Below are positions 54,584 to 62,571 of a stretch of DNA of 62,571 nucleotides, one piece after another. Positions within the stretch are counted from its first letter, which is position 1, and every line of letters begins with the position of its first letter. Source of the DNA: Phycisphaerales bacterium (lineage in GTDB: Bacteria > Planctomycetota > Phycisphaerae > Phycisphaerales > UBA1924). A program made the position numbers and the translations under genes. Location: contig JAFIFZ010000019.1 in NCBI GenBank assembly GCA_020831775.1, positions 1 to 62,571 on the forward strand. The letters run 5' to 3'. Under the pieces are notes generated by a model. It saw nothing but the letters and a program-made list of their open reading frames with translations, searched no databases and was not told where the DNA came from.

Positions 54584-54610
54584 AAAAAAACGCCCCGCGT
54601 TCTGCGGGGT
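54584..54610 (-). terminator. Terminator between secE and nusG
   Basis: CCCCGC-AGAAC-GCGGGG read on the minus strand followed by a seven-T tract: a canonical intrinsic terminator inside the secE-nusG gap of 182 bp. Confidence 0.88.
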
Positions 54611-54654
54611 CGGTCGGAACGATCATAGGCCCCGGAAGCGTCCCCGAGGGGGGC

Positions 54655-55329
54655 TCAACCTTCCAAGACGCCGACGAACTTGAAGAACTGGGAAAAGCCC
54701 AGGTCGATCACGAAGAGGAAGGCCGAGATCAGGAAGGAAGCGGCGACGACGACCCATGTCGAGCCGATGACCTCCTTGCGGGTGGACCAGTTGACCTTCT
54801 TCATCTCGCCGTCGGTGGCGATGAGGAACTCGCTGGTCCGCTTCTTGACGCCGACGAAGTAGTAGACGATCAGGGCGCCGATGAGCAGGATGACGCCCAG
54901 GGCGATGGTCTGGAGGGTGACGGTGTTGACGATCGGCTCGCCGCGGATGGTGCCCGCGACCTCGCCGACGAACGCGTCGCCTGTGGTTCTGACCTCGGTG
55001 ATGCGTCTGAGCTCTGCGCCGGGCACGAGCTGCATGTTTCGGATGCGTCCGCGTTCGCCGGTGGCGCTGACGGTGTCCGCCGCGACGCCCGAGCCGGCCT
55101 CGATCGGGCGTCCGGCGTCGTCGAGCGACATCAGCGTGACGGTGTCGCCTGGCTGGAGCTCGCCCTGGACGGCGAAGAAGGGGACATCGTAGAAGGCGAC
55201 GGGGAGTCGGACGGCGCCGATCTGCTGCCAGGCCCAGCCGCCGGCGGCCAGCACGATCATGCCCGCGCCGATGGCGGTGAGGACGCGGACCCAGTATCCC
55301 TGCCCGGCTTTGTAGATCCCGAATGCCAT
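54655..55329 (-). CDS. secE: SecE preprotein translocase subunit with large N-terminal extension
   Basis: A 224-residue protein. The last ~65 residues are the SecE core (FLIATDGEMKKVNWSTRKEV, then a membrane helix VVVAASFLISAFLFVIDLG). Before it lie a first helix (~13-35), a ~100-residue strand-rich region (FFAVQGELQPGDTVTLMSLD), and a second helix (ALGVILLIGALIVYYFVG). Typical SecE is 60-130 residues with one or three helices. Location between rpmG/tRNA-Trp and nusG confirms identity. Confidence 0.92.
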   Translation of the reverse strand: MAFGIYKAGQGYWVRVLTAIGAGMIVLAAGGWAWQQIGAVRLPVAFYDVPFFAVQGELQPGDTVTLMSLDDAGRPIEAGSGVAADTVSATGERGRIRNMQLVPGAELRRITEVRTTGDAFVGEVAGTIRGEPIVNTVTLQTIALGVILLIGALIVYYFVGVKKRTSEFLIATDGEMKKVNWSTRKEVIGSTWVVVAASFLISAFLFVIDLGFSQFFKFVGVLEG

Positions 55330-55380
55330 GATGCGTTGGGCCTCGCTTGGTTGGGCGGCTCTCCGCCCTTGGGGTTCAAG

Positions 55381-55453
55381 CACGCCAGGAGGGACTCGAA
55401 CCCCCGACCGGTGGATTTGGAATCCACTGCTCTACCAACTGAGCTACTGGCGT
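55381..55453 (-). tRNA. tRNA-Trp (CCA)
   Basis: A 73-nt cloverleaf: acceptor ACGCCAG with CTGGCGT, anticodon loop TTCCAAA (anticodon CCA), T arm GGGGG-TTCGAGT-CCCTC, discriminator G. CCA end not encoded. Located between rpmG and secE, as often seen. Confidence 0.96.
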
Positions 55454-55502
55454 CCGGTCGCAGTGCGGTCGGGGCTCTGTGGCCGCCCCGGGAGCGCCTA
55501 GA

Positions 55503-55685
55503 TCACTTGCGCTTGACTCTGTGGAGCGTGTGCTTGCGGAGTCTGGGCGAGAACTTCATGAACCCGCTCTTGATCTTCTCGTCGATGCCGCCCTTGACAT
55601 TGATGCTGGTGCGGTAGTTCAGGTCTCCGCTCTCGGAGCACTGCAGCCAGACATACTCACGGGCAGCACCTTTTTTCTTCGCCAT
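55503..55685 (-). CDS. rpmG: 50S ribosomal protein L33
   Basis: A 60-residue ribosomal protein. VWLQCSESGDLNYRTSINVK and FSPRLRKHTLHRVKRK are the family's two blocks. Only one Cys remains, so it is the zinc-free form. Lies between tuf and tRNA-Trp in the conserved tuf-secE-nusG block. Confidence 0.95.
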   Translation of the reverse strand: MAKKKGAAREYVWLQCSESGDLNYRTSINVKGGIDEKIKSGFMKFSPRLRKHTLHRVKRK

Positions 55686-55848
55686 GGCGTACGCCTCGCT
55701 GGATGGCCCGGTTCGCGGCCGGGGCTTTCCCGGCCCCGGCGTTGTCGCGCGGGGCCGGTACGGGAACTTCTTTCGGAAATCGGCCCGCGGACCTTTCGGG
55801 GCGCCGCGGGCCGGTGCTTGGGTCTCCGGCCTCGGAGGGCCGGGCTGA

Positions 55849-57048
<1,200 letters not shown>

Positions 57049-57362
57049 CGGAGCCTTTCCTCCACCTTGGTGCCGGGACCATCGCCCGGGCGTCCCATTG
57101 TGCTTCGTGGGCCACCGATGCTTCTGGTCGGCCCGATCGTCAAAAACGCTTGCTGCTGCCGGCGGAACGCCCGCCGACCCCCCGCGATCCGTGCGGGTGC
57201 TTTGCCGCCTGTCTCCGGTCGAACCCAAAGGCTCGGGACCGGAACCGGCGGCAGAGGGGATTGTTGCCGCGCCCGGCGTCGAGTCGAGCCCCAGACGCCC
57301 CGACCGAACGATTGACCCGGCCGGACGCCCCTCACGGAGGCCCGCCGGGGGCGCTTCTCAAG
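57049..57362. promoter_or_regulatory. tuf leader region
   Basis: A 314-bp gap between tRNA-Thr and tuf. Apart from the tuf ribosome-binding site I saw no convincing promoter, terminator or gene. Co-transcription with tRNA-Thr is possible. Confidence 0.4.
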
Positions 57363-57434
57363 AGCCGCTAAAGGGATTTGAACCCTTGACCTCACCCTTA
57401 CCAAGGGTGCGCTCTACCACTGAGCTATAGCGGC
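57363..57434 (-). tRNA. tRNA-Thr (GGT)
   Basis: A 72-nt cloverleaf: acceptor GCCGCTA with TAGCGGC, anticodon loop TTGGTAA (anticodon GGT), T arm AAGGG-TTCAAAT-CCCTT, discriminator T. CCA not encoded. Upstream of tuf in the conserved block. Confidence 0.95.
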
Positions 57435-57488
57435 CGCGCACGGCAGGCCCCGCCGCGGGTCGGCATGATATCCGACAGGCACCCACGG

Positions 57489-59165
57489 TCAACGCGAGCG
57501 ACCCGGCCCCGGGGCGGCGCCCGTTGACCGATCAGACGGGTTTTCAGGGCGATCGGCCCCCTCGAAAGCGGCCCGGTCGACGACAAACCCCTCCACAGCG
57601 TTCACCAGCACCACCAACTCCCCTTCGGCGCCGCTCGTTCGGAGGATCTCCGAGGCGTCGGCCGGCAGGCCCGCCCAGGGCCCTTCACCCGCCCTGAAGT
57701 CCTCCAGGCGGACCACGACCGCCGCAAACTCGTCCGAGGCGAGCAATTCGACCGCCCGCTCGGCCCCGATCCGCGGACGCATCACGCCGAGGCGGTACTG
57801 CAGGGCGACGGTGCCCGCGGCGAAGTGGAGCCGGTCGGGGTCTAGGCCGGACGCGACAATCGCGTCGGCCGCCGCGAAGTCCGCAGCCATCGCCTCGCGG
57901 TACCCCCGCGAGTCCGCGGCGGCCCCGAAGGACAGAAACGCGTGGACACCGATCGATCCCGCAACGACCGCGATCCCGACACCCCACCGGACCTTCACGG
58001 GCCAGGTCGCGGCGAGTGCGACCGCCTCGCGGGCGGCGAGGATCGCGCCCGGGGCGAGCAGCGGGATGAGCATCCTCCCCCGGATGTAGGGGGTAATTGT
58101 GAAGAACACAAGCCCGAGCAGCAGCCACGCGACCAGAAAACGCTCGAACCGGCGGACTCCGGGATCGGCCGAGGGATGCTTCCAGACCTTCCAGACCGCG
58201 ATCAGCGAGAGCACGCTCCACGGGGCGAAGCGCACTGCGTAGTAGAACCAGACTTTGTAGAAATTCTGGAAGGGCAGCGCGCCCTCGTGGTTCGTCACCG
58301 CGTGGCCGACGAGTTCATCGCCGATCACCTTGTCGATGAACGGCTGGCCCGCGGCCGCCCACGCCGCGAAAAACCAGCCCCCCGCGGTCGCCAGCACGAT
58401 GCCGAGTCCCGCGGCGTGCGCCCACCACGGAACGAAGATCGGCCGGCGGCTCTCGCCCTGGTCGGACACGGTTTCGGTCTTCGGGGCGGGATCCGTGCGT
58501 GCCGACCGGTGCTCCCAAAGAATTGCCGCGAGCCCGAGCGACGCCAGCAGCAGGCCGAGCGGGCCCTTTGTCAGCACGGCGAGGGCGACACAGCCCCAGA
58601 AGGCGAGCCAGGCGACAGCGATCCGCGTCGTGCGATCACGCCGCGCGGCGCGGTCCCAGGCGAGAAAGGCCATGAAGGCGGCCATCGTGACGCCGGCGCC
58701 GAACAGCCCGTCGGTGCGCGCCTGGTGGATGTGCTGCATGGCGAAGGTCGAGAGCAGCAGGACCGCCCCCGCGGTCGCGCCGACCCAGACGCCCATCCTG
58801 CGTGCCGTCAGCCAAAAGGCCGGCAGGGCGATCCCGAGCCACGCGATCAGGCCGGGGTAGTTGACGGCCATGCGGGTCGGCCCGCCGGCGAGCGTCGCGT
58901 AAACGCCGACCATCCATGTGTACAGCGGCGGCTTGGAGGCGACGCCCCCGTCGATGTCCGTCTGGACCGCCCAGCTCCCGTTGTGGACCAGATCGAGGAT
59001 GTAGCCCATCGAGAGCGGCTGGTCGAAGCCGAGCATTAGCCACGGCGCCGTGAAGCGCACCGCGTACATGATCATCGCCAGCGCGAGCAGAAAGAGCAGC
59101 GCGAGCGTGAACCCCCGAGGGCGGGGCCCGGCCGAAAGTGCGGTCTGCGACTGGTCGTGCCGCAT
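57489..59165 (-). CDS. Glycosyltransferase family 39-type membrane protein
   Basis: A 558-residue polytopic protein. GGVASKPPLYTWMVGVYATL near 75 and the short loops with LLSTFAMQHIHQARTDGLFG near 140 match ArnT/PMT-type lipid-linked sugar transferases. About ten hydrophobic segments come first, followed by a soluble C-terminal ~150 residues. It would transfer a sugar from a polyprenyl carrier in the periplasm; acceptor unknown. ATG 59165 is preferred over an earlier start. Confidence 0.85.
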   Translation of the reverse strand: MRHDQSQTALSAGPRPRGFTLALLFLLALAMIMYAVRFTAPWLMLGFDQPLSMGYILDLVHNGSWAVQTDIDGGVASKPPLYTWMVGVYATLAGGPTRMAVNYPGLIAWLGIALPAFWLTARRMGVWVGATAGAVLLLSTFAMQHIHQARTDGLFGAGVTMAAFMAFLAWDRAARRDRTTRIAVAWLAFWGCVALAVLTKGPLGLLLASLGLAAILWEHRSARTDPAPKTETVSDQGESRRPIFVPWWAHAAGLGIVLATAGGWFFAAWAAAGQPFIDKVIGDELVGHAVTNHEGALPFQNFYKVWFYYAVRFAPWSVLSLIAVWKVWKHPSADPGVRRFERFLVAWLLLGLVFFTITPYIRGRMLIPLLAPGAILAAREAVALAATWPVKVRWGVGIAVVAGSIGVHAFLSFGAAADSRGYREAMAADFAAADAIVASGLDPDRLHFAAGTVALQYRLGVMRPRIGAERAVELLASDEFAAVVVRLEDFRAGEGPWAGLPADASEILRTSGAEGELVVLVNAVEGFVVDRAAFEGADRPENPSDRSTGAAPGPGRSR

Positions 59166-59190
59166 ACGGGGGTCCGGCGATTGATCCGGC

Positions 59191-59811
59191 TCAGCCCTTG
59201 GCGAGCACGCGCCGATCGACGAGCAGCTTGAGGCACTCGGCGACGCACTCATCGACGGAACGGCCCTCGGTGTTGATCGTCAGCTCGGCCTTCTCGGGGG
59301 CCTCGTAGGGGTCGTCGATGCCGGTGAAGCCCTTGATCTCGCCGGCGCGGGCCTTCTTGTACAGGCCCTTGGGGTCGCGCTGCTCGCAGACCTCCAGCGG
59401 CGTGTCGATGAAGATCTCGATGAAGCCGATGCCCGCGTCGTCGTGCAGCTTGCGGCACAGATCCCGGTCGGCCCGGTAGGGGCTGATGAAGCTGGTGAGG
59501 GCAATAGCGCCCGAGTCGGCGAAGAGCTTGGCGACCTCGCCGATCCGCCGGATGTTCTCGGCACGGTCCTCGGCGCTGAAGCCGAGGTTTTTGTTCAGGC
59601 CGTGGCGGACATTGTCGCCATCGAGGCGATAGGCGTTGACGCCCTGGTTGACGAGGGTCTGCTCGAGGGCGGAGGCGATGGTGCTCTTGCCCGAGGCGGA
59701 GAGGCCGGTGAACCAGAGGGTGGCGCCTCGGGCGCCCAGGGCCTTCCATCGCTCGTCGCGGGAAAGGTCGCCTTCGTGCCAGTGGATGTTGGTGGCTCTG
59801 GTCTCGGTCAT
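59191..59811 (-). CDS. cysC: Adenylylsulfate kinase
   Basis: A 206-residue APS kinase making [21 protein letters not shown] (Walker A), [28 protein letters not shown] and [20 protein letters not shown] are all conserved. It lies 25 bp upstream of the GT39 gene in a leftward pair. PAPS could feed the sulfotransferase at 6996-7874, or sulfate assimilation. Confidence 0.97.
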   Translation of the reverse strand: MTETRATNIHWHEGDLSRDERWKALGARGATLWFTGLSASGKSTIASALEQTLVNQGVNAYRLDGDNVRHGLNKNLGFSAEDRAENIRRIGEVAKLFADSGAIALTSFISPYRADRDLCRKLHDDAGIGFIEIFIDTPLEVCEQRDPKGLYKKARAGEIKGFTGIDDPYEAPEKAELTINTEGRSVDECVAECLKLLVDRRVLAKG

Positions 59812-59928
59812 CGGTTCCGCTCCTCTTGCTTTTGGACCTGTGGGGAGCCGATCTTAGGCGCTCCTGCTTTCCGGTCCGGCCTTCGGCCCGTTTCCAGGGG
59901 GCCGGAGGCGTCCGGTTATACTCGCCAG

Positions 59929-60309
59929 ATGCACGAAATCACCGTCCGCCACGAGTTCTGCGCCGCCCACTCGATCCGGATCGCAGGGATCGAAGAGCCC
60001 GTCCACGGGCACAACTGGCGGGTCTGCGCGGCGGTCTGCGCCGACAAGCTCGACAGCGACGGCCTCGTCTGCGACTTTCACTCCGTCCACGCCATGCTGC
60101 TCGAGATCGTCGCCCCGTTCGAGAACCGCAGCCTGAACGAGGTCGAGCCGTTCAACAAGCGAAACCCCACCGCCGAGCTCCTGGCCGAGCACATCGCCAC
60201 CCGCCTGCACGAAGAGCTCGGCGGCGCTCTGGGCCCGCACGCCCGCGTCGCCTGGGTCGGCGTGACCGAAGCGCCCGGGTGCGAGGCGAGGTACCACCTC
60301 CCGAGCTGA
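59929..60309 (+). CDS. 6-pyruvoyl-tetrahydropterin synthase family protein, PTPS-III type
   Basis: A 126-residue PTPS-fold protein. Zinc-binding His residues lie in FCAAHSIRI and PVHGHNW. The catalytic-site motif reads E-P-V-H-G-H, so the Cys before HGH used by QueD is replaced by Glu. That ExxHGH form defines PTPS-III, which can supply 6-hydroxymethyl-dihydropterin for folate when FolB is missing. A QueD label would be the default guess but fits less well. No queuosine or folate genes are adjacent. Confidence 0.82.
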   Translation: MHEITVRHEFCAAHSIRIAGIEEPVHGHNWRVCAAVCADKLDSDGLVCDFHSVHAMLLEIVAPFENRSLNEVEPFNKRNPTAELLAEHIATRLHEELGGALGPHARVAWVGVTEAPGCEARYHLPS

Positions 60310-60374
60310 GGAGGCCGTCGCGCCGCAAAGGGGCGTTTCGGGCGTGCCGCGAAGGCGCACTACCATCGACGGCC

Positions 60375-62504
60375 ATGCAGACACTGGAAGAACGACCGCT
60401 CGGCGAACTGTTCAACAACCGCGATCTTTCGTGGCTGGAGTTCAACCGGCGTGTGCTGATGCAAGCGGCCGATGACCGCGTCCCCCTGCTGGAGCGGGTG
60501 CGCTTCCTGGCGATCTTTGCGAACAATCTGGACGAGTTTGTGATGAAGCGGATCGGCCTGCTCCGCCAGCTCGTCAGGAGCGGGCGCCAGGGGCGCTCGT
60601 ACGACGGGATGTCGCCCGCCGAGGCGCTGTCGGCGGTCCGCTCGCTCGTGAACGAACTGCTCGACGAACAGGCCCGCATCTGGCTCGAACTGCTCGCGCC
60701 CGCGCTGGCCGTCGAGGGGATCCGGGTCGTCGCTTATTCCGAGCTCGACGCGCAAGCGCTGGCCAGGCTCGACGCGTGGTACCGGGCCAATGTCTTCCCC
60801 GTGCTGACGCCGCTGAGCGTCGACCCCGGACAGCGGTTCCCGTTCATCAGCAACCTGTCGACGAGCCTGGGCATCATGCTCAGCGCGCCGGGCGAGACGG
60901 AGCGTCACTTTGCGCGGGTGAAGGCGCCGGGGGTGCTGCCGCAGCTTGTCGCGGTGGAAGACCCGCACGAGCCCTCGCGGGGCAGGACCTTCATCACGCT
61001 GCAGGAGATCATCGCCAACAACCTCGACGACCTCTTCCCGGGGATGGAGATCCACTCGGTGATGCCGTTCCGCGTCACGCGTTCGGCGGCGATCGAGAGC
61101 GAGGACGAGGAGGTCGACGACCTGCTCGAGCATGTCGAGGAAGAGCTGCGCATGCGGCGGTTCGCCGATGTCGTCCGCCTCGAAGTGCCCGACGGGTTGT
61201 CGGGGCCGATCCTCGATCTCATCAAGGAAGAGCTCGAAGTCACCGACACCGATGTCTACGGGCAGACCGGTCCGCTCGACTACACCGACCTCTTCACCCT
61301 CACCGGGATCGACCGGCCGGACCTGAAAGACAAGCCGTGGACGCCGGTCGTCCCGCCCGTGCTCGCCAACCCCGAGGACAACATCTTCAAGGTGATCCGC
61401 GAGCGCGACATCCTGGTGCACCACCCCTACGAGAGCTTCGGCCAGTCGGTCGAACGCTTCGTCGACGCCGCCAGCAGAGACCCCGATGTGCTGGCCATGA
61501 AGCTGACGATCTACCGCACCAGCCCCGACTCGCCCTTCGTCGCCTCGCTGATCAGAGCGGCAGAGAGCGGCAAGGCCGTCGCCTGCCTCGTCGAGCTCCG
61601 CGCACGCTTCGACGAACAACGCAATGTCCGCTTCGCACGCCTGCTCGAGAACGCGGGCGTGCATGTCGCCTACGGCGTCGTCGGCCTCAAAACCCACTGC
61701 AAGACCCTGCTCGTCGTCCGCAAAGAGCCTGACGGCCTGCGCTGCTACGCCCACCTCGGCACCGGCAACTACCACCCCCACACCGCCCAGCTCTACACCG
61801 ATCTGGGCCTCTTCACCGCCGACCCGGAGATCACGGCCGATGTCGTGGCGCTCTTCAACGCGCTGACGGGTCGCGCCCAGCTCCAGGACTACAAGCGTCT
61901 CGTCGTCGCGCCCTACCGCATGCGCCCGCGGACGATCGAACTCATCGACCGCGAGATCGACCACGCGACGGCCGGCCGCCCGGCTCGCATCGTCGCGAAG
62001 ATGAACGCGATGGAGGACCCGGAGGTCACGCGGAAGCTGTACGAGGCGTCGCAGGCGGGGGTGAAGATCCTGCTATTCGTCCGCGGGTTCTGCTGCCTGC
62101 GCCCGGGCGTCGAGGGCCTCAGCGACAACATCGAAGTCCGCAGCATCGTCGGACGCTTCCTCGAACATGCGCGCATCTTCCACTTCGCCAACGCCCAGGA
62201 AGACCCCGCCGAAGGGGAGTGGTACATCGGCTCGGCGGACTGGATGTACCGCAACCTCTCCAACCGCGTCGAGGCGATGACCCCGGTGCTCGACAAGAGC
62301 GCCCGCCAACGCCTCGCGCGACTCATCGAAGTGCACGAACAAGACCGACGCAACGCCTGGCGCATCCTCCCCGACGGCCGCTCAGAACGCCTCGAACCCG
62401 AGCACGAAACCGAACCGGGCACCCCCGCCCACGACGGCACATTCGCCACACTCATGGCCGATGCGCTGCAGGACAGAGAACGGTCGAGGAACGAGCGGAG
62501 GTAG
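60375..62504 (+). CDS. ppk1: Polyphosphate kinase 1
   Basis: A 709-residue enzyme polymerising ATP gamma-phosphate into polyphosphate. RDLSWLEFNRRVL starts the N-domain, and PEDNIFKVIRERDILVHHPY lies mid-protein. VVGLKTHCKTLLVV carries the autophosphorylated His, and YAHLGTGNYHP and FLEHARIFHF follow. Length is normal and the gene is complete. Confidence 0.98.
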   Translation: MQTLEERPLGELFNNRDLSWLEFNRRVLMQAADDRVPLLERVRFLAIFANNLDEFVMKRIGLLRQLVRSGRQGRSYDGMSPAEALSAVRSLVNELLDEQARIWLELLAPALAVEGIRVVAYSELDAQALARLDAWYRANVFPVLTPLSVDPGQRFPFISNLSTSLGIMLSAPGETERHFARVKAPGVLPQLVAVEDPHEPSRGRTFITLQEIIANNLDDLFPGMEIHSVMPFRVTRSAAIESEDEEVDDLLEHVEEELRMRRFADVVRLEVPDGLSGPILDLIKEELEVTDTDVYGQTGPLDYTDLFTLTGIDRPDLKDKPWTPVVPPVLANPEDNIFKVIRERDILVHHPYESFGQSVERFVDAASRDPDVLAMKLTIYRTSPDSPFVASLIRAAESGKAVACLVELRARFDEQRNVRFARLLENAGVHVAYGVVGLKTHCKTLLVVRKEPDGLRCYAHLGTGNYHPHTAQLYTDLGLFTADPEITADVVALFNALTGRAQLQDYKRLVVAPYRMRPRTIELIDREIDHATAGRPARIVAKMNAMEDPEVTRKLYEASQAGVKILLFVRGFCCLRPGVEGLSDNIEVRSIVGRFLEHARIFHFANAQEDPAEGEWYIGSADWMYRNLSNRVEAMTPVLDKSARQRLARLIEVHEQDRRNAWRILPDGRSERLEPEHETEPGTPAHDGTFATLMADALQDRERSRNERR

Positions 62505-62515
62505 CGCTCGGCGAA

Positions 62516-62571
62516 GGCGAGCGGGGCGCGGGGCGCGGGGCGCGCGGCGCGGGGCGCGGGGCGCGGGGCGC
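62516..62571 (+). repeat. GGGGCGC tandem heptamers at the window edge
   Basis: At least seven units of GCGGGGC, one with a GCGCGGC variant, after ppk1. The array continues beyond the window. Confidence 0.9.

Overview
This is a high-GC bacterial chromosome segment, most likely from a planctomycete of the class Phycisphaerae. The evidence is a HYExAFE-family protein, two secreted proteins ending in a duplicated dockerin-like domain with a terminal Gly-Cys, a PEP-CTERM-like protein, an XrtA-type polysaccharide deacetylase, and many palindromic intergenic repeats of a planctomycete style. The assignment rests on gene families and repeat style only.

Region 1 (1-18.3 kb) is an exopolysaccharide locus. 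It encodes GDP-L-fucose synthesis (gmd, truncated by the window edge, and divergent fcl), two GT4 and two GT2 glycosyltransferases, two NAD-sugar epimerases, a formyltransferase-family enzyme, an XrtA-type deacetylase, a sulfotransferase, a hexapeptide acyltransferase, a Wzy-like polymerase and a large secreted glycosidase-like protein. Many genes overlap by 4 bp (ATGA, GTGA or TTGA), so they form tight operons. An APS kinase at 59.2 kb could supply the sulfate donor.

Region 2 (18.3-29.3 kb) holds a lower-GC non-coding stretch bounded by terminators, a secreted helical protein, an Mrp-type ATPase and a beta-helix protein with a GC-type dockerin. It then holds the most unusual item: a four-gene overlapping operon (23490-26899) of a double-HTH protein, an ABC ATPase, a GNAT protein resembling COG2401, and a complete terminase-large-subunit-like protein, with no other phage genes nearby. 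A Trm112-like protein and a ferric-reductase-like flavoprotein carrying an in-frame array of 27-bp palindromic repeats follow.

Region 3 (29.2-40.4 kb) has tRNA-Arg(CCT) abutting an OLD-type nuclease gene (candidate defence island), a STAS-like protein, a HYExAFE putative nuclease, small membrane and secreted proteins, RicT/PSP1, a GT2, a PilZ protein, HU, an outer-membrane beta-barrel, an ArfB-like release factor and TsaB.

Region 4 (40.5-49.2 kb) is a signalling operon (HTH-REC, HDOD-histidine kinase, REC-GAF). The 3' end of its last gene recurs 1.5 kb downstream and flanks a PEP-CTERM/SUMF1-like gene. A second GC-type dockerin protein follows.

Region 5 (49.4-62.6 kb) has a giant AsmA-like protein, then the conserved minus-strand block tRNA-Thr, tuf, rpmG, tRNA-Trp, secE, nusG, a GT39-type transferase, cysC, a PTPS-family gene (PTPS-III motif) and ppk1. 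Heptameric GGGCGCT/GGGGCGC repeats are scattered through the window and also occur inside coding sequence.
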